Below, one piece after another: positions 18,948-28,414 of a stretch of DNA of 64,000 nucleotides (positions within the stretch are counted from its first letter, which is position 1; each line of letters begins with the position of its first letter). The notes below the pieces were generated by a model, which was given only the letters and a program-made list of their open reading frames with translations, searched no databases and was not told where the DNA came from. This DNA is from Segatella cerevisiae. GTDB lineage: Bacteria > Bacteroidota > Bacteroidia > Bacteroidales > Bacteroidaceae. The stretch is from NCBI RefSeq assembly GCF_024054555.1, contig NZ_JAMXLY010000010.1, positions 18,930 to 82,929 of the forward strand. Direction: 5' to 3'. The position numbers and the translations under genes were made by a program.

Positions 18948-19308
18948 AACTCAACCGATTTTGTTCCGGACAATTCCTCTTCTCCCTGTTTTCAGGCAGG
19001 AGGTTTGACGTAGGGTAGAAAGGCATCCCTCTTTCGAATGATGGGTCAGTGGATTCCGCTGATCTCTTTTCAGTGGGATAGGAACGTCTTTCTGTCTTCC
19101 CAGAGACACGACTTGCCGTCCCGAAATAGTCTGGGGGCGGCTGAAGTCATGATGGATTGTTCTGTATCTCTATGTATTTGACGTGGACAACTATAAAACT
19201 CCACGTCTGTTATCTTTCAATTGTTTTCTTTTCTAATATTCTGATTTTGCGTTTGATGAAAATGGTTCTGAGGACCGTCTGAAAATATTCCTGATGGCCG
19301 TCGTTGTC
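18948..19308. other. Intergenic region with candidate uxaA terminator
   Basis: These 361 bp hold no convincing gene. An inverted repeat GACGTGGA/TCCACGTC (19180-19187 with 19200-19207) could end the lacI-uxaA transcript, but its T tract is weak. No consensus -7 box was found for the downstream hypothetical gene. Confidence 0.4.
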
Positions 19309-20805
19309 TCAGAGTGTGACACCGTTCTTGAAAATGGCTATACTCTGATAAGCGTTTCTCTCGTTTTTAGTTTGCTCCCCGCTGGCAACGGAGAGGACTT
19401 TGTCAACGAAACGGTCTCTCAACAGTTTCATGTCAGTACCTTCAACGAGAACACCGGCATTGAAGTCCAGCCAATTCGGTTTACTTTGATAGAGCGTGCT
19501 GTTGGACGCAATCTTTATGGTTGGGACAAAGGTGCCGAAAGGCGTTCCTCTGCCTGTCGTAAAGAGGACGATCTGACAACCGGCCGCAGCCAGGGCTGTA
19601 GAAGCGACCAAATCATTTCCAGGGGAAGACAGGAGGTTGAGTCCGTTAGTTTTCAAGCGCTCTCCATATTTGAGGACACCACTGATCAGGGCTTTCCCGC
19701 ATTTCTGTGTGCAGCCCAGGGCCTTGTCTTCAAGCGTAGAGATGCCGCCTGCTTTATTTCCGGGGGAAGGGTTTTCCCCTACAGGCTGACCATGAGAAAG
19801 GTAATATTCTTTGAATCCATTGATCATATCAACTGTTTGATGAAACAGCTCCGGTGTCTTGCAACGGTTCATCAGAATCGTTTCTGCACCGAACATCTCA
19901 GGTACTTCTGTCAGGATGGTTGTACCGCCCTCAGAAACAAGATAGTCGGAGAATTCTCCGACGAGGGGGTTTGCCGTTATCCCGCTGAACCCATCGGATC
20001 CTCCACATTTCAAACCCACGCGCAGGTGACTAACAGGCACTTCCGTACGTTTGTCGTGGCGGGCTTTCTCGTAAAGTTGACGGAGGATTTTCATTCCAAC
20101 CTCCAATTCGTCTCCTTGCACTTGTTGTGCGATGAGGAGTTTTATGCGGTCATGGTCGTAGTCTCCCAAAGATTCCATGAAAGGCCCCGGCTGATTGTTC
20201 TCACAACCCAGGGATAGGACCAATACTCCTCCTGCGTTAGGGTGGAGGCACAGGTCATGGAGAATCTTTTTCGTATTCTCATGATCATCTCCCAATTGAG
20301 AGCAACCGTAGTTATGGACCCACGCATGAACACCGTCGATCCCGTCAAGATGGGTCTCCTCCTTCAATTGTTGGGCCAGGTGCTCGGCAATCCCGTTTAC
20401 ACATCCCACAGTAGGAACGATCCATATCTCATTGCGTGTACCCACTTCGCCTGAACTGCGGACATAGCCTTGGAAAGTCTTGTGATCTTTAGGGTTGTTC
20501 TCCGAATAGGTTACGGGACGATAAGTGTATTCGAGGGTTCCTGAAAGATTCGTCTTCAGGTTGTTCTCATTGACCCATTGGCCCGCTTTCAAGTCTTCTT
20601 TTGCATGGCCTATGGGATAGCCATATTTGATGACGTTCTTGTCGCGGGCGACATCTTCCGTCAAAACTTTATGCCCCGAGGGGGTATCTTGCAATACAGT
20701 GATGGTCTTGCCGTCTATATTGATCGTCTCCCCCTTTTTAAAAGGCCGGAGACAGACCACAACATTGTCAGCAGAATTAATTTTAATAAAACTCGATTGT
20801 TTCAT
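19309..20805 (-). CDS. uxaA: Altronate dehydratase (UxaA family)
   Basis: This 498-residue protein dehydrates D-altronate to 2-keto-3-deoxygluconate in galacturonate catabolism. An N-terminal SAF-type domain (about 10-95) is followed by the catalytic part with RSSGEVGTRNEIWIVPTVGCVNGIAEHLA, HNYGCSQLGDDHENTKK, LSLGCENNQ, GLKCGGSDGFSGITANPLVG and FTTGRGTPFG; the Cys residues fit the iron-dependent UxaA family. Full-length single-chain form. It follows the LacI-type regulator by 23 bp on the same strand, probably as one operon. Its product feeds KdgK and Eda, encoded divergently. uxaB and uxaC are not in the window. A galactarate dehydratase assignment is less likely given the kdgK-eda context. 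Confidence 0.92.
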   Translation of the reverse strand: MKQSSFIKINSADNVVVCLRPFKKGETINIDGKTITVLQDTPSGHKVLTEDVARDKNVIKYGYPIGHAKEDLKAGQWVNENNLKTNLSGTLEYTYRPVTYSENNPKDHKTFQGYVRSSGEVGTRNEIWIVPTVGCVNGIAEHLAQQLKEETHLDGIDGVHAWVHNYGCSQLGDDHENTKKILHDLCLHPNAGGVLVLSLGCENNQPGPFMESLGDYDHDRIKLLIAQQVQGDELEVGMKILRQLYEKARHDKRTEVPVSHLRVGLKCGGSDGFSGITANPLVGEFSDYLVSEGGTTILTEVPEMFGAETILMNRCKTPELFHQTVDMINGFKEYYLSHGQPVGENPSPGNKAGGISTLEDKALGCTQKCGKALISGVLKYGERLKTNGLNLLSSPGNDLVASTALAAAGCQIVLFTTGRGTPFGTFVPTIKIASNSTLYQSKPNWLDFNAGVLVEGTDMKLLRDRFVDKVLSVASGEQTKNERNAYQSIAIFKNGVTL

Positions 20806-20828
20806 TTCATAGTTTGTTTAGTAGTTGT

Positions 20829-21893
20829 TTATAATTGTGTTCTTTTATAGAAGTCCACATTCTCTTTCGTGAGGAGTTCTATAGGCATATAGTTGACAGG
20901 TTGTATCTTTTTCTTGAGGACGATGGCTCTGAAGAGTGCGTCTACACAGTAGTAGCCCTGCATATAGGCATGTTGTGCGATCAGGAAGGAGATGCTTCCG
21001 GACTTCAGGCATCTGGCATTTTTCCCTACCATATCGTAACCCATGATCTGAATATCACGACGGTTGGTCATCAAGAGAAAATCGCCGATGATATGGGCTT
21101 TGGAACTGAGGGTGATACAATGGTGCACATCGGGATGAGACGTAAAGAAGTCTTCCAGAATCTTGTCGTACTCCTTACGTGTATTATCCAGCGGAAGTTG
21201 CAGTTCCGTAATCTTGATATGAGGAAAGTGATCGTGCATATAATGTCTGAATCCGACCTCTCTGTTATCCTGCTGTTTGCTGACCACTTGTCCGTTCTTG
21301 GTCAATTTCATCAGCATGATTTCTTTTTCATCCGAAGCGATGAGCATCAGCATCTTTGCTGCAAAGTAACCGCTGCAGAAGGAATCCTGCCCATAAAAAG
21401 CCAAAGGTTTGAGATCGGGCATATAGGAGTCGAGAAAGATGAAAGGAATGTTATTCTCATGCAGTTTGTCTGTGAAGAGACGCGTGGTATCGAGTTTTGT
21501 TGGAACCAGGATGACACCATCCGGCTTTTTCTGGAAGACCTCTTCACACTCAGCCTTAAATGAGGCATCGTCATAGCGGTTGTAATGCACGATCTCCACG
21601 CTGATATGAAAATCCCGTCTTACCTCTTCGCATTTCTTTGCCCCGTCTTCTATTTCTGCCCAGTAAGCCTCATATTCATGTTGGGGAATCAGCAAATAGA
21701 AGACATATTCCTTATTGTAGGCCAAGGCACTGGCATACATATTAGGCTGATAGTTCATTTCCTTCAACGCCTGTTCTACTTTTGCCCTTGCCGGTTTTGA
21801 CACATTAGGGCGATCGTGTAATACCCTGTCGACAGTTCCTACAGAGACACCGGCTCTTTCAGCTATATCTTTGATTCTAATCTTTACGGACAT
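20829..21893 (-). CDS. LacI-family transcriptional regulator of hexuronate genes
   Basis: A 354-residue repressor-type protein. The N-terminal HTH and hinge helix are clear: IKDIAERAGVSVGTVDRVL, then RPNVSKPARAKVEQALKEMNYQPN. The remainder is a periplasmic-binding-protein-like effector domain of the Peripla_BP_4 type (YVFYLLIPQ through IGDFLLMTNRRDIQIMGYD). Being first in the operon with uxaA and divergent from kdgK-eda, it probably responds to a hexuronate intermediate such as KDG, as KdgR-type regulators do. Its own -7 box (TACATTTG, 21989-21996) sits inside an inverted repeat, consistent with autoregulation. Confidence 0.9.
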   Translation of the reverse strand: MSVKIRIKDIAERAGVSVGTVDRVLHDRPNVSKPARAKVEQALKEMNYQPNMYASALAYNKEYVFYLLIPQHEYEAYWAEIEDGAKKCEEVRRDFHISVEIVHYNRYDDASFKAECEEVFQKKPDGVILVPTKLDTTRLFTDKLHENNIPFIFLDSYMPDLKPLAFYGQDSFCSGYFAAKMLMLIASDEKEIMLMKLTKNGQVVSKQQDNREVGFRHYMHDHFPHIKITELQLPLDNTRKEYDKILEDFFTSHPDVHHCITLSSKAHIIGDFLLMTNRRDIQIMGYDMVGKNARCLKSGSISFLIAQHAYMQGYYCVDALFRAIVLKKKIQPVNYMPIELLTKENVDFYKRTQL

Positions 21894-22264
21894 GATAATA
21901 GTAAAATTGAGTTAATGTTTCGCACGACCGTTCCTTATCTTTCAGGAACAGTCTGTTTTGTCTACTTGACGCATTTGGATACCGTGCACAAATGTACACA
22001 TTTCGTTTCAATTGTGCGAATGCACAACGATAAAATTTCGGATAAAACTTGTTTTTTGATCGGTCTTGGATTGAATAGTAAAATGGAGTTGGCAAATTGA
22101 TAACTATTTGATACCGATCCATCATTGAAGATTTTCATTTCCCATCGGCATAATGGAAAGTTTTTTTCATTTTTATTTCGAAATATGGGAAATATTCTTT
22201 ATATTTGCCCTATGAGAACAAACATACTCAAGATCTAAGTAAACTTATCAACAAAAATTAGAAA
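21894..22264. promoter_or_regulatory. Divergent regulatory region lacI / kdgK with operator-like palindromes
   Basis: This region has no gene. It contains GTGCACAAATGTACAC (21984-21999, imperfect inverted repeat) covering the lacI -7 box TACATTTG at 21989-21996 on the minus strand. The perfect inverted repeat TTGTGCGAATGCACAA is at 22012-22027. A third palindrome, TATTTCGAAATA (22174-22185), has the CG centre usual for LacI-family operators and lies near the -33 position of the kdgK promoter, whose -7 box TATATTTG is at 22200-22207. Sequence and placement suggest repressor sites; the protein that binds them is inferred. Confidence 0.6.
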
Positions 22265-23287
22265 ATGGCTAAAGTTGTTACATTAGGTGAGATCATGCTC
22301 CGCCTTTCACCGGAAGCGAATGATCGTTTTGTACAGACTGATACTTTTCGTATTATCCCTGGGGGAGGAGAAGCTAATGTTGCCGTGAGTTTGGCTAATT
22401 ATGGGCATGATGCTTATTTTGTGACTAAACTCCCGAAACACGAGATCGGTCAGATTGCAGTCAATGCATTGCGTCGTTACGGTGTTCATACTGACTACAT
22501 CGTCCGTGGAGGTAAAAGGGTCGGACTTTATTATGCTGAGACGGGGGCTTCGATGCGCCCTTCTAAAGTGATTTATGACCGTGCTGACAGTGCGATCGCA
22601 GAAGCAGATCCTTCTGACTTTGATTTTGACACGATCATGGAGGGTGCGAAGTGGTTCCATTGGACCGGCATCACACCTGCAATCAGCGACAAAGCTGCCA
22701 AGTTGACACTTCTCGCTTGTGAAGCCGCTAAGCGTCACGGCGTCACGGTCTCTGTCGACTTGAATTTCCGTAAGAAATTATGGACTTCAGAGAAGGCCAT
22801 TTCCATTATGCGGCCCCTGATGAAATATGTTGACGTCTGTATCGGCAACGAGGAGGACGCACAGTTGTGTCTGGGCTTCAAACCTGATGCCGACGTAGAG
22901 GCAGGGAAGACAGATGCCAAAGGTTATTACCATATCTTTGAGGGTATGATGAAGCAATTCGGTTTCAAATATGTGGTATCTACACTCCGCGAATCAATTT
23001 CTGCTAGTCATAATGGCTGGAAAGCTCTTATCTATGACGGCAAGGAATTTTACGAAAGCAAGCACTACGATATCATGCCGATCATCGACCGTGTCGGAGG
23101 AGGAGATTCCTTTGCCGGAGGTTTGATACATGGTTTGCTGACGAAGCCTGATCAACGTGAAGCCCTGGAGTTTGCTGTGGCTGCTTCAGCCTTGAAGCAT
23201 ACGATTCCTGGCGATTTCAATCTGGTCAATGCTGAGGAAGTGGAAAGTCTGGCAAATGGTAATGCCAGTGGCCGTGTTCAACGGTGA
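22265..23287 (+). CDS. kdgK: 2-dehydro-3-deoxygluconokinase (PfkB family)
   Basis: This 340-residue ribokinase-family enzyme phosphorylates 2-keto-3-deoxygluconate to KDPG using ATP. The PfkB signatures are GGGEANVAVSLANYGHDAYFVTKL near the N-terminus and the anion-hole/catalytic motif DRVGGGDSFAGGLIHGL with the catalytic Asp near the C-terminus. The length is typical. It is followed after 62 bp by the KDPG aldolase, the next step, and faces the lacI-uxaA operon. Its leader from the -7 box at 22200-22207 is about 50 nt. Confidence 0.95.
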   Translation: MAKVVTLGEIMLRLSPEANDRFVQTDTFRIIPGGGEANVAVSLANYGHDAYFVTKLPKHEIGQIAVNALRRYGVHTDYIVRGGKRVGLYYAETGASMRPSKVIYDRADSAIAEADPSDFDFDTIMEGAKWFHWTGITPAISDKAAKLTLLACEAAKRHGVTVSVDLNFRKKLWTSEKAISIMRPLMKYVDVCIGNEEDAQLCLGFKPDADVEAGKTDAKGYYHIFEGMMKQFGFKYVVSTLRESISASHNGWKALIYDGKEFYESKHYDIMPIIDRVGGGDSFAGGLIHGLLTKPDQREALEFAVAASALKHTIPGDFNLVNAEEVESLANGNASGRVQR

Positions 23288-23349
23288 TTGATTATCGGTT
23301 TCAGTGAAAGAAATTACACCTTTTTATATTATATTTTTAAAAGAAAAAT

Positions 23350-24021
23350 ATGGCAAGATTCAATAAAATACAGGTGTTGACAGCAATGGGGAAGACAGGC
23401 ATGGTACCTGTATTCTTCAATAAAGACTTGGACGTTTGTAAGCATGTCCTCAAGGCCTGTTACGATGGTGGCGTGAGAGTTTTCGAATTTACTAACCGCG
23501 GGGATTTCGCTCACGAGATTTTCGGTGAACTCAACAAGTGGGCAGCTGAGGCTTGTCCTGAATTGATTTTAGGTGCAGGTACGGTCATCGATGCACCTAC
23601 TGCTGCACTGTATATTCAACTTGGAGCCAATTTTATTGTCGGACCTAACCTCAATCCGGAGATCGCACCAGTCTGTAACCGTCGTCTCGTGCCTTACACC
23701 CCCGGTTGCGGATCTGTCTCTGAGATCTCTGACGCTCAGGCTCTGGGCTGTGATGTGACGAAGGTCTTCCCTGCTGGCAATGTAGGAGGGCCGTCTTTCG
23801 TAAAGAACCTACTCGGTCCTCTTCGCTGGAGCAATGTGATGGTGACGGGTGCCGTTGCTCCTGACCAGGAAAATCTCACCGCTTGGATAAAATCCGGCGT
23901 GTTCTGTGTTGGAATGGGGTCGAAACTCTTTCCTAAAGATGATATTGCTGCGGGCAACTGGAAAGCCATCACACAAAGATGTGTTCAGGCATTAGGCTAT
24001 ATCCAGTCTGCTCGTGCTTAA
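23350..24021 (+). CDS. eda: KDPG / 4-hydroxy-2-oxoglutarate aldolase
   Basis: A 223-residue class I aldolase that splits 2-keto-3-deoxy-6-phosphogluconate to pyruvate and glyceraldehyde-3-phosphate. Landmarks: [11 protein letters not shown] with the catalytic Glu, LGAGTV, the central [11 protein letters not shown] region and [10 protein letters not shown] with the Schiff-base Lys; in many members the second motif reads CIPG, here YTPG. It ends the kdgK-eda operon and is followed by an intrinsic terminator at 24062-24092. Confidence 0.95.
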   Translation: MARFNKIQVLTAMGKTGMVPVFFNKDLDVCKHVLKACYDGGVRVFEFTNRGDFAHEIFGELNKWAAEACPELILGAGTVIDAPTAALYIQLGANFIVGPNLNPEIAPVCNRRLVPYTPGCGSVSEISDAQALGCDVTKVFPAGNVGGPSFVKNLLGPLRWSNVMVTGAVAPDQENLTAWIKSGVFCVGMGSKLFPKDDIAAGNWKAITQRCVQALGYIQSARA

Positions 24022-24061
24022 TATAGAGTAAGAAATTTTTCCGACGAAACTTATCGATTGT

Positions 24062-24100
24062 CAGGGACAAACTGGTTACAGTTCTGTCCCTGAATCTTTT
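24062..24100 (+). terminator. Intrinsic terminator after eda
   Basis: An 8-bp stem CAGGGACA/TGTCCCTG (24062-24069 with 24085-24092), with an inner ACTG/CAGT pairing and followed by AATCTTTT, lies 25 bp before the sensor-kinase ATG. It separates the hexuronate operon from the signalling genes. Confidence 0.75.
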
Positions 24101-24125
24101 GCTATTGAAACCTATCTTGAAATTT

Positions 24126-27100
24126 ATGCGGCTTTCAGGAACCTTGTCCCTGATCTTGGTTCTCTTTCTTTCAGCCTGTACCCCTTCCCATCAAAAGGAA
24201 GTTGACGAGTTGAATGCGAGGGCGTATTATTTTCATTATAGGAATATTGACTCTACGAGAGTTCTCGCACAAAAGGCTTTGGACTTGTCCTCAGATTACG
24301 ATGCCGGACAAGCGGAAGCACTTAATAACCTTGCCTTTGTCAGCATCGCGCGGATGAATTATCCGCAAGCTTCTAAACTGTTGGCTCGTGCAATATCAGC
24401 AAGTGATAACCAGGTCGAACTTCTGGTCGCTTATATCCAGCAAATGCGGTTGTGCCAACGGCAAGCCCAGAATAAAAACTTTTATGACTGTCGTGAACGG
24501 GCAATCAATTGTCTGCACCGTATAGATGAGAGTAGTGACGATCTATCCGAAAGAGCACGTCAGAGGATGATATATGCCCGTTCAGAATTCAATTTTGTCA
24601 GTGCTACTTATTACTATTATACCGGTCAGAACCATCTCTTCCTCAAAGCCTTGAAAAGTGTCAATTCCAGTGAGTGCGAATCTGATACTGCCCAATATCT
24701 GAGTTATCTTTATAACATGGGTGAAGGTGGAGCAATCAATCAAGGATCCCTGGAACAGATCGCCCAGACTGAATTTAATTACCTGATGCGTTGCTTTTAT
24801 TTCGCAACGGTGAGCCACAGTCCTTATTGGATAGCCAATTCCCTTGAAGCAATTAGCGAGCATATGCAGAACCAGCGTATCTGCGATTACCTGATCCGCA
24901 ACAATGGACCGGCTATGGAATGGCTGAATGTCGACCTGATGCCTTATCATCTTCTGGCAGGGAATTTCGCGCAGCGCTCTCTGGATTTGTTCATCAAGTA
25001 TGGTGACGTCTATCAGATAGCGGGTGCTTACAGGACCTTAGGCAGGAATTATTGGGCAATAGGGGATTACCGTTCCGCCCTGATCTGTCTGAACCGTGCA
25101 TTGAGCAACAAGAAGATACTCCAGGCTCCTGATCTGGTGGCGTCGATAAGGGAGCAGTTGAGTATGGTGTACTCGGCTTTAAATGATAAACAGGCGAGTG
25201 ACTATAACCGTAATGTCTATCTTGACCTACAGGAAAAGACGCGGCAGGACCGGATGATGGAAGCACGGGCTGCAGAACTGGACAGAAATGCGACCCAGTT
25301 GAATGCGATGATCTTTGCAGTCGTCCTGATGATCGCGTTTTTCATCACGCTCCTCTTTTTCTTTGACCGCCTTCGCCGAAAAAACGATGATGCCGACTCT
25401 TTTAGAAAATTACTCCAGCCGCTCCGTCAATGGAAAGAGAAGAACGAACTCCAGATCAGCGACTTGACGGATAAGTATGAAGAGATACATGAAGACACTT
25501 CGGTGCTCCAAGCCAATATCCTCAAAGACAAACAGAGGAATCTTGAGCAGCGGGCAAAGGTACAACTGGTGATCAGCATCACCCCTTTCATTGATCAGAT
25601 GATCAATGAGGTGAAGCGGCTCCAAGAAGGGAAAGACGATGTGGAAGTGAAGAGGTTCCGCTATCAATATATCAACGAATTGATAGACCATATCAATCAG
25701 GATAATATCGTCCTGACCCGTTGGATCCAACTCCGGCAGGGACAACTGAGCCTGCACATCGAGAGTTTTCCGGTAGAGTCTATTTTCGACATCGTGAGAA
25801 AAGGCAGCATGGCATTTCAGTTGCGGGGGATAACCCTGACAGTGAAGAAAACCACTGCCGTAGTCAAGGCAGACCGGACGCTGACTTTGTTCATGATCAA
25901 TACGATGGCGGACAATGCCCGCAAGTATGTCGACAGTGGTGGGTGTGTCACTATTGAGGCAACAGAATATACTGACTATGTAGAAATCAGTGTGGCGGAT
26001 ACCGGGAAGGGGATGTCACCGGAACAGGTGGAGCACATTTTTGACCATAAGGCGATCATCAATGACGAACAAACTGTCCCTAATGCTGAAAAGAAGCATA
26101 GCCACGGTTTTGGACTTTTAAACTGTAAAGGGATTATTGAAAAATATAAGAAGACCAGTAATCTATTCCGAGTTTGCAGTATTTCTGCCAAAAGCGAGTT
26201 GGGCAAGGGGTCGCGTTTCTCTTTCACTTTGCCTAAAGGGATAGTGCGGCACTTGAAATTGATCTTCATCCCCATCATCGTATTCTTGACGTTTTTCCCG
26301 AGACAGATGCAGGCAGACAGTAGCACCATGCAAAAGAGGTATCTGGCGTCTGCCTCTTCAAAACAGGTCTCGCACGCTTCCCCTAAAATGAAAGTGTGGT
26401 TGTCCCACAAAGCTATCCAGTTTGCCGACAGTATCTATTATTCCAATATCTTCGGCCATTATCGTAAGGCCTTGGTATTTGCGGACAGTACACGCCATTA
26501 TTTGAATGCACTCTATCTGCAATTGGTCCCTGACGGCAAAGTCCTGATGAAGGCGGTAGGGTCTGAAGTCATTCCTCCTGAGATACAATGGTTCCGCAGT
26601 CATTTGGATATCAATTATCTAGTGATCCTTGACATGAGGAATGAAAGTGCGATTGCCTGTCTGGCAGTACATGACTGGTCCGGATACACTTATAATAATA
26701 CGGTGTATACACAACTCTTCCGAGAGTTTTCTGCGGACCAGTCCCTCGACGACTATGTGCAGACCATGCAGCGGTCTGAAAATTCGAAGACAGTCGCTAT
26801 TATCATTCTTGTCCTACTGTTGTTCTCCATCTTTCCTGCCTATTACTTCCTGTATTACCGTCATAGGGTATTCTATAGATTCTGTATAGAACGCATACAA
26901 GGTATCAACCAGATTCTACTGAGCGACCTTCCTGATCAGGACAAACTCCGGGAGATCAACCGACTGTGGGATAAGCGGATGAGCCGGAACAGAGGTTTCC
27001 AATTTCATGAAACTCCCGAATACCGCTCCAAGAACGTGTTGGATCAATTGAATCAGGTTGTCAACCAAATAGCACTTGCCTTGCAGAAGGGGATGTCTGT

Positions 27101-27707
27101 TTACCATAATCATCAGTTGAATATCGAACTTGCACAGGATGAACTGGCACGTGCCAGGTATGAGGACGACCGCCTGCATGTTTCGAATGCCGTCCTGGAC
27201 AACTGTCTGAGTACGCTCAAGCACGAGACGATGTATTATCCTTCCCGTATCCAACAGCTCATTGACGGGTCTGATAAGAATCTGGAGGTCATCAGTGAAC
27301 TGGCCAGTTATTATAAAGAACTGTATTCTCTCCTCTCGACTCAGGCTTTGAGACAGATTATCGGTCAAATGAGACTGGATCCGGACTTGGTGGATTATCT
27401 TTTCGATATTCTTCAAAGAAAGAGCGGAGAGAAGCGTATAACATCTGAAAAAATAGGGGAGAGCGGCCGCTATGCCCGTATACGTATTCCGTTGCCGAAA
27501 TTAGAACTGACAAGTATGGAGTGCAAACAACTGTTTAACCCTCAGACAAAAGACTTGGATTTTCTTTTATGCAAGCAGATCGTCAGAGAAATAGGAGACG
27601 TGACTAATCTCCGGGGATGTGGCATAGAGGCATTACCCTCCCAAAACGGTTCCGGAACAATTATAGAAATGGTATTACCTAAAAAAATATGGATAAATTT
27701 AAAGTAA
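24126..27707 (+). CDS. Giant double-module sensor histidine kinase-like lipoprotein (DUF5112/DUF5113 type)
   Basis: I start it at ATG 24126 (MRLSGTLSLILVLFLSAC, lipobox Cys18), giving 1193 residues; a TTG at 24099 is also in frame. Residues about 25-390 are TPR-like helices outside the membrane. TM1 (about 395-415) leads to a coiled coil and a first kinase module. Its ATP-binding part is good (Asn597 in NTMADNARKY, VADTGKGMS around Asp625, HGFGLLNCKGI, KGSRFSFTLP), but where the phospho-acceptor His box should be (about 482-490) it reads LVISITPFI, with no His. A second hydrophobic stretch (about 711-726) resembles an internal signal sequence, then a sensor part, TM3 (about 893-915), a coiled coil and LKHETMYYPSRI with His1033, an H-E type acceptor. 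The ATPase after it lacks clear N and G boxes. The response-regulator gene overlaps by 19 bp. Confidence 0.85.
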   Translation: MRLSGTLSLILVLFLSACTPSHQKEVDELNARAYYFHYRNIDSTRVLAQKALDLSSDYDAGQAEALNNLAFVSIARMNYPQASKLLARAISASDNQVELLVAYIQQMRLCQRQAQNKNFYDCRERAINCLHRIDESSDDLSERARQRMIYARSEFNFVSATYYYYTGQNHLFLKALKSVNSSECESDTAQYLSYLYNMGEGGAINQGSLEQIAQTEFNYLMRCFYFATVSHSPYWIANSLEAISEHMQNQRICDYLIRNNGPAMEWLNVDLMPYHLLAGNFAQRSLDLFIKYGDVYQIAGAYRTLGRNYWAIGDYRSALICLNRALSNKKILQAPDLVASIREQLSMVYSALNDKQASDYNRNVYLDLQEKTRQDRMMEARAAELDRNATQLNAMIFAVVLMIAFFITLLFFFDRLRRKNDDADSFRKLLQPLRQWKEKNELQISDLTDKYEEIHEDTSVLQANILKDKQRNLEQRAKVQLVISITPFIDQMINEVKRLQEGKDDVEVKRFRYQYINELIDHINQDNIVLTRWIQLRQGQLSLHIESFPVESIFDIVRKGSMAFQLRGITLTVKKTTAVVKADRTLTLFMINTMADNARKYVDSGGCVTIEATEYTDYVEISVADTGKGMSPEQVEHIFDHKAIINDEQTVPNAEKKHSHGFGLLNCKGIIEKYKKTSNLFRVCSISAKSELGKGSRFSFTLPKGIVRHLKLIFIPIIVFLTFFPRQMQADSSTMQKRYLASASSKQVSHASPKMKVWLSHKAIQFADSIYYSNIFGHYRKALVFADSTRHYLNALYLQLVPDGKVLMKAVGSEVIPPEIQWFRSHLDINYLVILDMRNESAIACLAVHDWSGYTYNNTVYTQLFREFSADQSLDDYVQTMQRSENSKTVAIIILVLLLFSIFPAYYFLYYRHRVFYRFCIERIQGINQILLSDLPDQDKLREINRLWDKRMSRNRGFQFHETPEYRSKNVLDQLNQVVNQIALALQKGMSVYHNHQLNIELAQDELARARYEDDRLHVSNAVLDNCLSTLKHETMYYPSRIQQLIDGSDKNLEVISELASYYKELYSLLSTQALRQIIGQMRLDPDLVDYLFDILQRKSGEKRITSEKIGESGRYARIRIPLPKLELTSMECKQLFNPQTKDLDFLLCKQIVREIGDVTNLRGCGIEALPSQNGSGTIIEMVLPKKIWINLK

Positions 27708-28414
27708 TAATAGTAGAAGATGTGCCTTTGGAACTAAGAGGCACTGAAGGGATATTCCACAACGATATCCCCGAAGCTCAAATTATCGGTACTGCAGATA
27801 GTGAACCTGTGTATTGGAAACTTCTCAAACAGCAATTACCTGATCTGATCTTACTTGACCTAGGCCTCGGCGGCAGCACAACTGTGGGTGTTGAAATATG
27901 CCGTAAAACCAAAGAGATGTACCCGAAAGTAAAGGTACTGATTTTCACAGGTGAAATACTTAATGAAAAACTTTGGGTGGATGTCCTCGACGCCGGATGT
28001 GACGGCATCATCCTCAAGAGTGGCGAACTGCTTACCCGTGACGATGTTGCTTCCTGTATGTCGGGCAAAAAACTAGTATTTAACCAGCCTATTCTAGAGA
28101 AGATCGTCGAGCGTTTCAAGAAGAGTGTCAGTCAGGAAAACATGAGGCGGGAAGCATTAGTAGACTATGAAATAGATGAGTATGACGAGCGCTTCCTGAG
28201 GCATCTTGCTTTGGGATATACCAAGGAGCAGATCACAAATCTCCGAGGAATGCCTTTTGGGGTGAAGAGTTTGGAAAAACGACAGAATGAACTGGTCCAG
28301 AAACTCTTTCCTGATGGCAACGGGGGCATCAGTGTCAACGCTACCAGACTGGTTGTCAGGGCGCTACAACTGAGAATTATTGATCTAGATGATTTACATC
28401 CTGATGAAGAATGA
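27689..28414 (+). CDS. Response regulator with LuxR-like output domain
   Basis: This 241-residue protein has a receiver domain at 1-125 with E10-D11, the phospho-acceptor Asp57 (LILLDLGLGG), Thr in LIFTGE and Lys in GIILKSGE. The output region (about 165-235) has an HTH-like segment (FLRHLALGYTKEQITNLRGMPFGVKSLEKRQNELVQKLF) of the LuxR/NarL-related type common in Bacteroidota. The ATG lies inside the 3' end of the kinase gene, so expression should be coupled and the kinase is the obvious partner. Target genes are unknown; repeats just downstream of this operon are worth testing as sites. Confidence 0.9.
   Translation: MDKFKVIIVEDVPLELRGTEGIFHNDIPEAQIIGTADSEPVYWKLLKQQLPDLILLDLGLGGSTTVGVEICRKTKEMYPKVKVLIFTGEILNEKLWVDVLDAGCDGIILKSGELLTRDDVASCMSGKKLVFNQPILEKIVERFKKSVSQENMRREALVDYEIDEYDERFLRHLALGYTKEQITNLRGMPFGVKSLEKRQNELVQKLFPDGNGGISVNATRLVVRALQLRIIDLDDLHPDEE

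Noticed and set aside
19294..20217. 307-codon plus-strand open frame
   Set aside because: Antisense to uxaA, which shows the full family signature.
20835..21563. 242-codon plus-strand open frame
   Set aside because: Antisense to the LacI-type regulator; no features of its own.
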